NCBI GenBank assembly: GCA_963965975.1
Contig: OZ014411.1
Coordinates: 13,408,501 to 13,472,500, forward strand
DNA length: 64,000 nucleotides
DNA from: Xestospongia bergquistia
Taxonomy: Eukaryota; Porifera; Demospongiae; Haplosclerida; Petrosiidae
Direction: 5' to 3'
Shown here: positions 53,101 through 61,478 of the stretch, piece after piece
How positions within the stretch are numbered: the first letter of the stretch is position 1
Layout of the letters: each line of letters starts with the position of its first letter
The notes under the pieces: model-generated
Database searches by the model: none
Seen by the model: only the letters and a program-made list of their open reading frames with translations
What the model was told of the DNA's origin: nothing
Translations under genes and position numbers: made by a program

Positions 53101-55281
53101 TCTGTGTTCTATTGTTATATTTTGGTAGAATATTCCTAAATCTAAAGTAAATTTTTTAGTCTCATTGTATGTAATATTAGTTGTGTTTCACAGTTTGTGT
53201 CATTAAGGTCATTCAAGGCAATTTTTATTGATGCATGGCTGTATATGTTTTGTCCCACCCCTTACCCCATCAAAGTATATGAACACAAATTTATGTTATT
53301 TTTTGCTGTCTTGAAATTCTTTTACTTGAATTCTCATGGGTACTTTTCTTCAATATTCTGTTACAACTATTGGCAAATAAATCTCACTAATAATATCAAT
53401 GTAAGGATTTCTATACTGCCATTGTTTGAGATGTTTTTATTGTCATCCTTGCATTTAAAGATATTCTTGGAATCTATTTTTACTTGTTCTAATAAATATT
53501 GGCTAGTGGATACTTCCTGTAAACAAATCACATACAAGCAAATAAAAACCATTTTCTAAAAATGAAGTAAATGTAGAGATAACTAATATTAGTTCAACAG
53601 AAAGAATAGGACAACAGTTACATCATCCCTACATAACATAGCACATGTGGTATAAACAATTTTGGATATTCATCAACTATATTTAAGTAACTTAAATAAT
53701 ATCACTGATATATTGCTTCATTCTATTTCTGTGCTATTATGTAAGAATGATGCAATTGCCATCCCTACTAACTTGTGTATATTCTTTGTAATGGAGTGAT
53801 CTAAGCCAAACCTATAATTTACTTCATGTTTAAGAAAAGCATTTTTTATTTACTTGTTTGCTTAATTTATTTAAATGCAAGTGTTTTGTAAGCAAAGAAA
53901 AATATCTATCATGTTGCAAAGCAGTAAGGTTGCATGTATAACTAGCTCACAAAAAAGTTTTCTTTCATATTGTAATGAAGAAATAATAATTATTATGACT
54001 ATAGTGATAACTGGAAACCTTGAATGGTCCCATTAACAAGGACAATAAAAATAAGGAAGTTATAATGATACTTGCTTCATTGCATCATAACTATGCTTAC
54101 AGTCATTTGCTTATCAGTCATACAATGATTATCCTGGATCTTCTTTTAACTTGAACATCAAGAAATAATCTATACTTACTGCAAGAAGTAAGAGAGTAAG
54201 GAGACTAATATTGTGGTCAGTTTCTCTATCCTACAATGTGCCCTGATCTTGATCAAATGCTTCCTGGTGCATTTTAAAGAGAGAATAATATTCTAGTTAT
54301 TTCAAAATCTTCTAGTAATGAAAGATAGCACTTGCATTTGACTGATGGACTTGGAATATTTGACTATACCTGTTAGTTCACTATTTCAGTTACTTTCTCA
54401 TACATATGCACATACACATATTTAAAAGATAATAATATTATCATAAAAAAAGTTGTTTACTAATAAATAAAAGCAACAGAAACAAGTACTTCAAAATTTG
54501 TAAATATTCATGAATGTAATGATAATGATAAAAACTTATCACAGTTGAATGGCTTTTTAAAAATCCCTTCATAGCATCTACTTCACAATGATCTATATAT
54601 ACAATATTAATATGACTTGACTTTGGTTAATATCTGAAGATTTTTATACTGTCTTCCTACTTTGGTCTTGTTTTACATATCAATGCCATCATTTTTAGAT
54701 CATTTATTTTTTTAAATATTTTTGTATACTTGTACTATTACATTTATCATTAAATAGAAATATCTATGACGATTGTCCAACACACAATTGAGAGGGGTTT
54801 TTTTACAACTGCTATCTAAAGTTTCAACAAGATGTAAATGAGATAATTAATGATAGATAATGGCCTGTTTAGATATATCTTTACAATCATTTCAAGTTAT
54901 ATTAAATTTATTATGAGTTGTGTTTACCATTACATCATTTTATGTGTTAGTAAAGACTTTAGTGGCAGTAAATGTAAACAATTTATTGTTGTAGTATTGA
55001 ATTTATTTTTAATTTTTGTTAGAAAAGTAATGAACCACCTATATACTTCTGTCATATACTTAAATATGATTATCTCTTTACCTCTGGCATTGATTTCATA
55101 TACTATTTACTGATGACTAAAATTAATTATTGACTTTATAATTTAGTTTCACTATTGCATGTATTTAATTTTTGTTATGTAGGTTGGCAAAACTGTTCTC
55201 TATATATCATGTCATAGTGGTCACGATAAGGTTGTTCAAGTCCTTCTAGATGCTGGCGTTAAAGTGAATGTTCGAGACAAG
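13867..55281 (+). CDS. Ankyrin-repeat protein gene, at least 19 exons, tandemly expanded
   Basis: Coding span of a host gene whose visible exons sum to 598 codons: a 6-codon start exon, a 31-codon N-terminal cap exon, and 17 exons of exactly 99 bp. Each 99-bp exon encodes one 33-residue ankyrin repeat, a helix-turn-helix module used for protein binding. All introns are phase 0 with GT-AG ends, so any exon can be gained or lost without breaking the frame, and no stop was found in the visible exons. Two repeat types alternate: A (DGSTPxMLAAMxGHKDVVLI) and B (RGWSALHYASDKGYADIVDV). The last exon is followed by a GTCAGT donor, so 3' exons are missing or lie beyond the window. No signal peptide, membrane segment or partner domain is seen, so cellular role is unknown. 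The ATG at 13867 is chosen because it opens the frame shared by all later exons. Confidence 0.85.
13885..14827 (+). other. Intron 1 of the ankyrin gene, with microsatellites
   Basis: Non-coding. Contains a (TA)n run (about 14025-14100) that passes into (TCTA)n and (ATCC)n tracts to about 14200, and a second (AT)n at 14388-14404. The 94-residue frame across the tetranucleotide tract is repeat-encoded and not a gene. Confidence 0.8.
14828..14920 (+). CDS. Ankyrin gene exon 2 (N-terminal cap repeat)
   Basis: 93 bp, acceptor ACCATAG, donor GTAAATC. Encodes NYSLIESAKKGYLLQVEDTL then VRGDDVNTTDE, the usual shape of a first, capping ankyrin repeat (LIESAKKG...GDDVN). The following intron (14921-15538) is recognisably related to the later A-to-B introns. 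Confidence 0.8.
15539..15637 (+). CDS. Ankyrin gene exon 3 (repeat B0)
   Basis: 99 bp, acceptor TATAATAG, donor GTAATT. RGWAALHYASYKGYTDVVEV, then a VLLNHNAD-type second helix and loop. It is the most divergent B exon and probably the oldest copy. Confidence 0.9.
16363..16461 (+). CDS. Ankyrin gene exon 4 (repeat A1)
   Basis: 99 bp, acceptor ATATATTTAG, donor GTAAGTGTTCATG. DGSTPTMLAAMSGHKDVVLI, then a THEGANLD loop (the only A exon with Glu at that place). Confidence 0.92.
17424..17522 (+). CDS. Ankyrin gene exon 5 (repeat B1)
   Basis: 99 bp, acceptor TTTCTTTAATAG, donor GTAATTTGG. RGWSALHYASDKGYADIVDV, with Asn (NANIN) where most B exons have NADIN. Confidence 0.92.
17884..17982 (+). CDS. 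Ankyrin gene exon 6 (repeat A2)
   Basis: 99 bp, same splice signals as exon 4. It differs from exon 4 only in THKGAN for THEGAN. The preceding B-to-A intron is just 361 bp and has neither minisatellite nor MITE. Confidence 0.92.
18947..19045 (+). CDS. Ankyrin gene exon 7 (repeat B2)
   Basis: 99 bp, acceptor TTTCTTTAATAG, donor GTAATTTGG, consensus B repeat (NADIN). Followed by an 8.4-kb intron with the first minisatellite array. Confidence 0.92.
19520..26459 (+). repeat. Minisatellite array 1, ~143-bp unit, about 48 units
   Basis: Head-to-tail array inside the B2-A3 intron. Unit starts are 143-144 bp apart (for example 21061, 21204, 21347, 21490). Each unit runs from GTAAGTGTTATATAATGTAG through GACATTGACATTTTCTTACT and TTTTCTTCTTCCACATCTAT to TTTAAAATATAATAG. 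A triplet (GCA, GAT, TTG, ACA, ACG, GTG, AGA, TCG, TTT, GCG, GAG) separates each AG from the next GTAAGT. A second subtype replaces the 3' third (GATATCTCGTCATTTGAATG, ending ACAATATTAATAG), and a 132-bp short unit occurs repeatedly. Left and right edge units are degenerate and shared with the other arrays. Confidence 0.95.
26498..26972. mobile_element. MITE copy 1, CAGGG ends, in ankyrin intron
   Basis: 475-bp non-autonomous element with short inverted ends (CAGGGTTTTATTT / AAATGAAACCCTG) and a 5-bp flank TAAAT on the left. The right flank is TTAAT in this copy but TAAAT in others. G-rich patch near the left end and C-rich patch near the right. No coding content. It has been copied along with the ankyrin block. 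hAT-like by its CAGGG end, although a 5-bp duplication is not the usual hAT 8 bp. Confidence 0.72.
27439..27537 (+). CDS. Ankyrin gene exon 8 (repeat A3)
   Basis: 99 bp, acceptor ATATATTTAG, donor GTAAGTGTTCATG. DGSTPVMLAAMNGHKDVVLI. Identical at DNA level, by eye, to A4, A5 and A6. Confidence 0.92.
28003..28101 (+). CDS. Ankyrin gene exon 9 (repeat B3)
   Basis: 99 bp, acceptor TTTCTTTAATAG, donor GTAATTTTAATC. Consensus B repeat ending NIVTK. Preceded by a shortened 465-bp A-to-B intron. Confidence 0.92.
28580..36296 (+). repeat. Minisatellite array 2, ~143-bp unit, about 54 units
   Basis: Longest array, in the B3-A4 intron, same unit as array 1. Junction triplets here include AGA, GAT, TTG, GCG, GCA, TAT, GTG, GAG, TTT, TCT, GCT, AGT, AAT and AAA. 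The short-unit cassette reappears near 32160-32330. A local triplication of GTAGTATAATGTAGTTATAT lies at 28850-28900. Confidence 0.95.
36335..36814. mobile_element. MITE copy 2, CAGGG ends
   Basis: 480-bp copy at the same intron position as copy 1, with intact TAAAT on both sides (36330-36334, 36815-36819). This is the clearest copy for the 5-bp target duplication. Confidence 0.75.
37282..37380 (+). CDS. Ankyrin gene exon 10 (repeat A4)
   Basis: 99 bp, standard A-exon splice sites, same sequence as A3. Confidence 0.92.
38357..38455 (+). CDS. Ankyrin gene exon 11 (repeat B4)
   Basis: 99 bp, standard B-exon acceptor, donor GTAATTTGG. RGWSTLHYASDKGYADIVDV: Thr replaces Ala of the canonical W-A-L-H-x-A motif, a change shared only with B5. 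Confidence 0.92.
38937..40024 (+). repeat. Minisatellite array 3, about 7.5 units
   Basis: Same ~143-bp unit. Junction triplets in order: GCA, GCA, ACA, ATG, GAT, TTG, TAT. Nearly identical to array 4 unit by unit. Confidence 0.95.
40064..40436. mobile_element. MITE copy 3, internally deleted
   Basis: 373 bp, CAGGG ends with TAAAT on both sides. It lacks the segment after the left G-rich patch and the right C-rich patch seen in copies 1 and 2. The same deletions occur in copy 4. Confidence 0.72.
40904..41002 (+). CDS. Ankyrin gene exon 12 (repeat A5)
   Basis: 99 bp, standard A-exon splice sites, same sequence as A3. Confidence 0.92.
41934..42032 (+). CDS. Ankyrin gene exon 13 (repeat B5)
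   Basis: 99 bp, same as B4 including the W-S-T-L variant. The preceding 931-bp intron lacks a ~45-bp stretch (CCAGTTCCTTAG to CTTGCAT) present in its relatives. Confidence 0.92.
42511..43602 (+). repeat. Minisatellite array 4, about 7.5 units
   Basis: Junction triplets GCA, GCA, ACA, ATG, GAT, TTG, GAT. Matches array 3 except for a few substitutions and the last triplet. Confidence 0.95.
43641..44013. mobile_element. MITE copy 4, internally deleted
   Basis: 373 bp, near twin of copy 3, with CAGGG ends and TAAAT flanks. Confidence 0.72.
44478..44576 (+). CDS. Ankyrin gene exon 14 (repeat A6)
   Basis: 99 bp, standard A-exon splice sites, same sequence as A3. Confidence 0.92.
45109..45207 (+). 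CDS. Ankyrin gene exon 15 (repeat B6)
   Basis: 99 bp. B repeat with VNENSNIN in place of VNQNADIN, the most changed loop among the recent copies. Preceded by a 532-bp intron with the same internal deletion point as the A3-B3 intron. Confidence 0.92.
45411..47639 (+). repeat. Minisatellite array 5, about 15 units
   Basis: Same unit. Contains a two-unit higher-order repeat at about 46220-46740 (triplet ATA throughout, with alternating CTCTGTTG/CTCTATTG), then a three-unit block of about 418 bp repeated at 46805 and 47223 (TCGGTAAGCG / TCGGTAAACG). Confidence 0.95.
47678..48146. mobile_element. MITE copy 5, CAGGG ends
   Basis: 469 bp, full-length type like copies 1 and 2, flanked by TAAAT on both sides. 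Confidence 0.72.
48618..48716 (+). CDS. Ankyrin gene exon 16 (repeat A7)
   Basis: 99 bp. DGSTPIMLAAMNGHKDVVLI, ending in Glu (IVNE) where other A exons end in Lys. Confidence 0.92.
49707..49805 (+). CDS. Ankyrin gene exon 17 (repeat B7)
   Basis: 99 bp, acceptor TTTCTTAAATAG. B repeat with ADIVNILVNQ (consensus ADIVDVLVNQ), ending NIVTK. Confidence 0.92.
50190..50853 (+). repeat. Minisatellite array 6, about 4.5 units
   Basis: Shortest array. Junction triplets AGA, TTG, GAT, ACG. Edge units are the same as in the large arrays, so length change happened inside fixed edges. Confidence 0.93.
50893..51339. mobile_element. MITE copy 6, CAGGG ends
   Basis: 447 bp, the most divergent copy. Left end CAGGGTTTTATTT, right end CTAAACCCTG, TAAAT flanks. 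Confidence 0.7.
51756..51854 (+). CDS. Ankyrin gene exon 18 (repeat A8)
   Basis: 99 bp. DGTTPVMLAAMNGHKDVVLI: Thr for Ser at the third residue restores the canonical DGxTP ankyrin start. Standard A donor follows, but no B exon is found in the next 3.3 kb. Confidence 0.92.
52830..53110 (+). repeat. Diverged relic of an A-to-B intron
   Basis: Directly after the A8 intron reaches its TTGATTATTTG end, the sequence switches to TGTTCATGTACATATGTTAT, which is the start of another A-to-B intron, followed by a diverged copy of it (CAGACTGTTAAAAAGC, GTCAGATGAAATAATTATCA). The expected B exon and next A exon are missing at the join. Confidence 0.75.
53110..55182 (+). other. Intron sequence before exon 19, no other feature
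   Basis: Unique AT-rich DNA. Open frames at 53197-53559 (120 codons) and 54850-55113 (87 codons) are rich in F, I, Y, L and K, as AT-rich noise is. No known domain was seen. Confidence 0.5.
55183..55281 (+). CDS. Ankyrin gene exon 19 (diverged terminal repeat)
   Basis: 99 bp, acceptor TTTGTTATGTAG, donor GTCAGT. VGKTVLYISCHSGHDKVVQV, then VLLDAGVKVNVRDK: clearly an ankyrin repeat but unlike the homogenised A and B copies, as expected of a non-duplicated 3' exon. The donor means at least one more exon should follow; none was found up to 57.6 kb. Confidence 0.85.
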
Positions 55282-56623
55282 GTCAGTAGCATACTATATA
55301 AATGTAATCATAGCTGTCTATAATACTTACAATACACATCAAACATGTGTTATTGATACTATAATTTGATGAATGTCAATTAATCATGTAAAATCACACG
55401 TTCATTCTTTATCTTTAATAAACATGACAGTTTTGGTTCTACAACTCAAGTGATTATTATTTTTAGGTATTATAATGATACCTTTACTTGTTGACTTAAA
55501 GAGCTTAGCTATTCTCAGATTATTGTGTATTTACAAAGGAAAATAAAAATTTGTAATTTGACTCAACTGTTTTATCTCATTTAAGAAATGTGGTGTAGCC
55601 ACGAATATACAATAATGGGGGGCATTGTGAATGAATACTATTATAGTGGTCTTCTAAAACTGTTTCTCCTATCCTTGCTTGAACATTTTCAGAAAATATT
55701 AATCTTTGATCAAAGATTGGTAAATGACTACTGCAAGCCTAAATAAATTCCAAACACAATCTACGTCAGTTCTTTTATTATTGCTTAAGATAATTACATT
55801 TTTGGGATAGCTACTTAAGTCTCGACATGATCTGCAAATGATGCAATGTAAAAAGAACTTCAATAAATTATTTTTCAACATTAGAGTTAAATGAGACAAA
55901 TAAAAAGATGTATATATCACTAAGTATGCTCAAACAAACTTAATTAACACACACACTCAGTTATAATGATCTTATATACCATCAATAATTAACTAAATAG
56001 ATCCTTATTTTAGATTTTGTTGTCTTACTGACACTTTTTGTTGGACAAAGATATCATGGCTAATTAACAGTTCTCAATAATTTTTGTTTGATCTTGAGGT
56101 TCTATCTACATGATAGGATTTGAGTTTAGGTTTATGTAGTAAACTGACAATTCATTAACTAGAAGATCATTTTTGGAACTTAATGGTCCTTTATACATTT
56201 TTGTCAAATCACAAGATACTCATGATTTTGGACAATTTTTCTTAACAATCCCACCGCATCTTATAAAGAGGAGATTTTATTTGCATAGCCATTACAAGAG
56301 GGTCAATTTAGTAGTATCCTACCGTGATTACTGGCATTGAAGGTATTGTACATAAATGAATAATTATATGTTTCTCTGTTGGTATTAATTAATAGTGATA
56401 CCTGATCAGAGTAAAAACAGAGTAAAAAGTACAAAGAACAACATCTTGTCCATTAAGTTTATTGAAGACATTATGATATGTACAATAAGTATTGCCTTAG
56501 TAGTCTTACATTGAGGTATATGACATAACATAAACTGATACCTTGTAGCCAGTATGAATCTGATTGGTCCATTATTTATTGATCATAAACTTCCTCCAAT
56601 TGATCCGCTAGCTCACCTTTGTC

Positions 56624-56679
<56 letters not shown>

Positions 56680-57607
56680 TGTGTGTGTGTGTAGTGGTCC
56701 AAAACAATTATAGAACATCCTGGCTCACATAATGTACCAGGTTAAAAAAAGATCATTTCAATTTAAACACACACAGAAAAGTTAACATTATGGTGTGCAG
56801 ATTATACTTGCAGTGATGGCAACTGGAATGCAATCATTGATCACATGTGTCAGATGCCCCTCACAATGCTACCTAATTGAACCCTGTTTGGGTTAAAATA
56901 ATCTTGATTTAAATAATAAGTTAAATATAATATCCAGACTTCAGACTGACTAGGAATGAATGTGAATGGGTTTAAATAGTGAACTTAGTGATCTCATGAT
57001 TAAAACAATATGATTGGTTAATGTAGTGTGGGAAAATAAAATACAATGAATATGATTAGTCCTTTAACAATAAATCTGAATGGTCCATTATTTATTGATC
57101 ATAAACTTCCTCCATTTGATCCGCTAGCTCACTTTTGTCACAACATGTTGCTGTCTAAGAATGATGGATCTATATTGAAGCTCTAACTAAAAAGCCTAAG
57201 ATTAATTATAAAAGTCAGGAAATGCATTCAATCTAGCTGAGTGAAACTTAATGTAGTGTTCCTTTGGCTGTGCTGTTGTTTTCTCAATTTGCCAATAGTT
57301 ACGAACTGAGCAAGAAAAAAGATTATGGCCTTTATGCAATTGCCAAATTTGTTCTACTGGCCTACAATTTTGATTCTGTTAAGGTGACTTTGTTCAACAG
57401 AGTATGAGGACTTATTTTGTAAATTGTTTTGAAGAATCACACATTCCCTACAGTTCAATGTAATAATGAAGATTTATAAATGTTTAATAGTAAAACTTGG
57501 GAATTAAAGTGCTGAATACTAATATTTTTATAAAGGTTTATAAATTATTGTAAGAATTAAGTGTTCCTGTTATTCCTACAACCTTGAATTCCTTTAAGTT
57601 GATTTTC
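55282..57607. other. AT-rich stretch, no gene seen
   Basis: Presumed intron or 3' flank of the ankyrin gene. It holds an (AT)n run at about 56626-56676 followed by (GT)n, and a pair of 70-bp direct repeats (listed separately). The 73-residue frame at 55699-55920 has no recognisable family. Confidence 0.5.
56557..57142. repeat. 70-bp direct repeats flanking a ~446-bp segment
   Basis: AATCTGATTGGTCCATTATT (56557-56626) and AATCTGAATGGTCCATTATT (57073-57142) each begin a ~70-bp stretch ending TTTGTCACAA, with few differences. The enclosed segment contains the AT/GT microsatellite. It could be a local duplication or a small element with terminal direct repeats. Confidence 0.65.
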
Positions 57608-59900
57608 CAGGGTTCTATGTAGAATTTTTTTGGAGGGGGGGGGGGGGGGGTGGGGAGAAGCTGACTTCCAATGCACTTTTAGCTTTATTAAATAACATGT
57701 TGCAAATAACTAAAGAGAATAAATAATAATTATTAAATACAGTGCTATTTTTCTTTTCTTGACTTTTTGTAATTTTCGATAATTTGTTCCAGTGTTTCAT
57801 CTGTTAAACATTCAGATCCTTCAATACATATTCTCATTGCATGCTCTAATGTTTCTTCTCCCATCCTGCTTCTCAATCTTGTTTTTATTAATTTCATGCT
57901 ACTAAATGATTGCTCAACTGTAGCTGTTGTTACAGGTATTATTTCTTGTAATGCTGTCAATTTTGATAATTTTGGAAATCCAGCTTTGATGTCATCTGTC
58001 CCAGTCAATGTTGAAAGGGCGTCTTGTAATGATCTTTGGCTATACTGTTTAAAAATGATTCTTCTAAACAGTTTCCATTCTTACTCAGCTTACTCTGGGT
58101 CTACATCAGGTTGAGAAACTACTTCCTTTCCATTGAATTTCATCTTCTGATGTGTACCATAAAAGCTTGTTAGCACCTTTATTTTTTCCATACCAGAGGT
58201 AGATAATTCTTTTTTTGGAAGGTGATGTGGATCAAATACAGACATAGACAAGATGAAGTCAGTGGATTCAACTCTTTCATTATTAATATGATCAATGACA
58301 CTTTGAATGTACAGTCGATAAACTCTTTGAAGGAATGACAGTTTCTACTCATTTCTAACAACAATCTTTCTTGATCCAAGTAACGAAGTGTCAGTGAAAA
58401 CGTTTATATGATCCTTGAACCATGTTGAAGCGTCACTTTTCTCTTTCTTCTCTTTTAGTCATTTAATGGTACCCTCAACCATTCCACACACACTGGCAAG
58501 GTCAATAGTTTTACTTTGAAGAGATCCCTGTAGTTTGGCCACAGTATGGAGGACATCACAAAGCATATAAATGGAAGCCACTGTTTTGTACATCACTAGT
58601 AGTGTAGCAATTCCATGCACTTCTGCATCATCTGTTTCACTATATATTTCCTCTAATGTAGTCACAAGAGCAGGTACATACAGAATGTACTGCTCTCTCA
58701 CGAAACAACCAGCAAGTATCACTAGGCTTTCCCATTTTTATTTGTGGTGACTGAAGCTCAGCTTGTATCAAAGCTAGCTTTTCTGCTTTTTTTAGGAAAG
58801 TAGTGAAATGCTTTCCCAATTGTTAAGAGTGTTCCTAGTACTCTTTGTACTTCAGTGTGATCATTAGCAGCACTAATGTCAGGTAGTTGTAGTTGATGGC
58901 ACCGACAATGGATATAAAGAGCACTTGGTGATAAGAATCTCAAACGCTTTCAAACACCAGTTCTGTGGCCTGACATAGTATTAGTACCATCAAAACCCAG
59001 ATCATGCATATTCTTCAATTTTGATGGTTTTAGATTGAATAAATTTGTTCAGGTAAACAGCAATTGCCTCAGCATTATAGTTTCTGTAGCATGTATAACG
59101 TCAAGAAAATGTTCAACAGGCTTGTTTTGACTTAGCCAACGAGCGCACACTGACAACTCTTCTTTTGACGCTATGTCAGTGCATTCATCAACTAGTAATT
59201 AACAGTGCAAACTTTCGCTTAAGCTATCAAGAAGCTTGTGCTTTAGAATCTTGCTGATACATGATAACAATTCAACTACAGTTGAATATGATTCATATGT
59301 AACATTTTTTTAAACAATTTTTTCGATGGGATTGCAGCTTAACATCTCCATTTTCAATCTGCAATATTACGAGGTCTTCAAATATAGTGGTATGGGGTAT
59401 ATGGTGTTTCACTAAGAAATAGAGTGATTGAATGAGTTTTTTCATTAGTTCACAATTTGCCTTTTTTCCTCTTCATTGACAGAAAACATTTGCTCTACTA
59501 CATCTCTGTGCTCAACTGAAGAAAGGGCTAGTGCCTTTTTTGACTCCAGCTAAATGTCACTCAGACTTTTCATGTCTGCTCAAAAGAGCAGTAGCCTTTA
59601 CCCAGTTGTTAATAGGTCTTGTCACCCACGCACCTTGAGCCTGTACTGGTGGATTACCAAAAGCATTACAAACAGTGCAATCATAACATTCTCTTTTATG
59701 GTTGAATCATGGATGCATTCCATCTAGGGCTGTTTCTTTTTCCATGAAGGATCATGCGTCAATTTGTCTTTGTACTTCTGCAGTGAACTTACCTGATGAG
59801 ATGCCCTCTTTTGTGGTGGTTCATCAAAAGAGTCTTGAGAACTATCATTCACCCTTTTTGCTGGTGTTCTTACAATAAATCTATCAATTAATTTTTCTTA
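57608..59900 (-). pseudogene. Decayed hAT transposon, ZNF862/ZMYM-like transposase
   Basis: Minus-strand hAT relic. From its 5' side: IDRFIVRTPAKRVND and a basic N-terminal region (about 59890-59750), a TTF-like zinc-finger part (VCNAFGNPPVQAQGAWVTRP, about 59690-59600), LGFDGTNTMSGHRTG (about 59000), HCRCHQLQL and AANDHTEVQRVLGTLLTIGK (58943-58758), KTVASIYMLCDVLHTVAKLQ (58722-58459), and the dimerisation domain TVEQSFSSMKLIKTRLRSRM (58008-57745). The pieces lie in different frames with stops between them, so it is inactive. The low end starts CAGGGTTCTATGTAGAAT, a hAT-like terminus followed by a G-rich patch. The opposite terminus is not seen and may have been lost where the next element begins. 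Confidence 0.85.
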
Positions 59901-59910
59901 TTATACTGTC

Positions 59911-60727
59911 TAGGGGCGTATCTAGAGCTACAATATTGGATGGGGACAACTGGGCGCGCGAAAATTTTTTTGCGTTAATTATTTCATGAGGGGCGTGTAA
60001 AATTAAACCATGGTTAAGCTAAGAACAGAACTAGAGTATAATGGTCAAAGTTCGCTTATAATAATTGGAATAAAGTGATTTTTCTGTTCTTGAACTCTAG
60101 TACTTCAGACATCTGTGTGCGAGACGACAATTCTCTTTCCACTGCTAGTACTGCCAAATCTATCAACCTTTCTTCACCCATCATTGATCGCAAGTGACTT
60201 TTTATTCTTTTTAATGCCGAGAAAGAGCGCTCACATTGAGCAGTTGACATAGCAATCGTCATTGCTGTTCGAAATAAGCTGATCAGATTGGCACAAAGTA
60301 GTGCTAGGTCGACTACAGAGGTAATATAGTGCCTGTTAGCTTCAATTTGAGTAGCATGCAAATTATCCAATCGCTTTTTAATGAAATCAGACCATGCTAC
60401 CATTGCTTATGATGACAGTTGTTGTGCTTCTTTAAAGCACCCATGTTTACCTGTGGCATGTGCATAGCAGAATACTGCATCCTTTCTGATAGAATATTCC
60501 AGCCAGGAATATAACTATTAATGCTACGTCCTGTTTTAAAAAGTTTAGAGGTGAGTTAAGCTGGGCTGCCAAGTTCTACTTCCAAGTGCCAACTTGCCAA
60601 GTTTCAATACTAATTTGACGTTCAATTTGAAGAAATCACTAATAGTAAGTCCTATAAAATTATTCACTATCTAAAAATAATTAAAAGAAACCTTTTAGGG
60701 CCGAGAGCCACCCCTGGATACGTCAGT
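59911..60727 (-). mobile_element. Internally deleted hAT derivative (zinc finger joined to dimerisation domain)
   Basis: About 815 bp with hAT-like inverted ends (TAGGGGCGTATCTAG at the low end, reverse of GACGTATCCAGGGGTGG at the high end). The minus-strand remnant encodes a TTF-type zinc-finger start (WLEYSIRKDAVFCYA, about 60510-60465), then HATGKHGCF, then MVAWSDFIKKRLDN (from 60403), and then passes directly into the hAT dimerisation domain (AQCERSFSALKRIKSHLRSM, to 60056). Most of the catalytic core is therefore deleted. One stop lies just before 60403. It is a non-autonomous derivative of a family different from the neighbouring relic. Confidence 0.75.
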
Positions 60728-60870
60728 GAATTACTGCAATAGCCTACTGAAGTGTACAGTAGTATATTACTGTACACTCAGTAGTCTATCGCCTCAGGTG
60801 TAACTTGGTTTACGTAATTTGCACCTGCAATCTTGATGATTTTGTGATGAATTTATTGTTAATTTAAATA

Positions 60871-61478
60871 TGTTATATATTTGAGCGATGGATACTGACA
60901 GTTGGAAACTCAGAGTAAATAAGACAACACACTATTGACTAACCTCGTACCCAGGCTTTCGCGATAGAAAAGAAAGCCTGGTCACTACTACATGCGCATG
61001 CACGTAATTATTGAAAAAGTTGACATCATAATACATTTTAAATTAAATGACGAATTAATGGTCTGGGTTATATTGATGACGTTTTATTCACTACACGATT
61101 TTAAGCATAGCTAGTCGAGTTTGTCAGTTGTGCAGAGATTTAGTGGAAGCCAAAAGAGCAACAAACTTGTTCCATCCTGTTGGGATGCAAAACAATTTGG
61201 GTTTGCGAATAATCTGTACTAAAAGTAGCCAATCTGACATTGCAGTAAAAGTAATTTTGCCGTCATAGTTAACGGAGTATTCCTAGAGTATACTATTTTC
61301 CAAGAAATCTGTGGAAATTATATCCATGCGCAAACAGTAGTTACCAGGCTCTTTTCTATCGCAAAAACCTGGGTATGAGGCTAACTATTGACATGTGGTC
61401 TTTACCACACATGCGCATTCATAACTAATAACAATAAGAATGAACAATAAATTACAATGCATATATTAATACATAACA
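60871..61478 (-). repeat. Candidate 3' LTR of the right-hand fossil, interrupted by a MITE
   Basis: Starts TGTTAT next to a purine tract (61479-61490) and ends ATAACA, giving matching inverted tips. 608 bp in total. Without the MITE and its duplicated target, about 155 bp remain, which is short for an LTR. The 5' partner is outside the window, so the boundaries are provisional. Confidence 0.5.
60940..61383. mobile_element. MITE with ~41-bp inverted ends and 9-bp target duplication (Mutator-like)
   Basis: 444-bp element with ends TAACCTCGTACCCAGGC and the reverse of GCCTGGGTATGAGGCTA-like sequence, continuing through GCGATAGAAAAG on both sides, about 41 bp in all. It is flanked by identical ACTATTGAC (60931-60939 and 61384-61392). 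A 9-bp duplication with long inverted ends points to the MULE/Mutator superfamily. No coding content. It lies inside the candidate LTR, so it is younger than that insertion. Confidence 0.85.

Noticed and set aside
53197-53559. 120-codon open frame before exon 19
   Set aside because: Long for this base composition, but it is rich in F, I, Y, L and K, has no recognisable domain, overlaps a minus-strand frame, and sits inside an intron. Not supported as a gene.
55282-57607. Further ankyrin exons after exon 19
   Set aside because: Several TTTTAG-type acceptors were read through, but none opens a 99-bp phase-0 stretch with ankyrin features.
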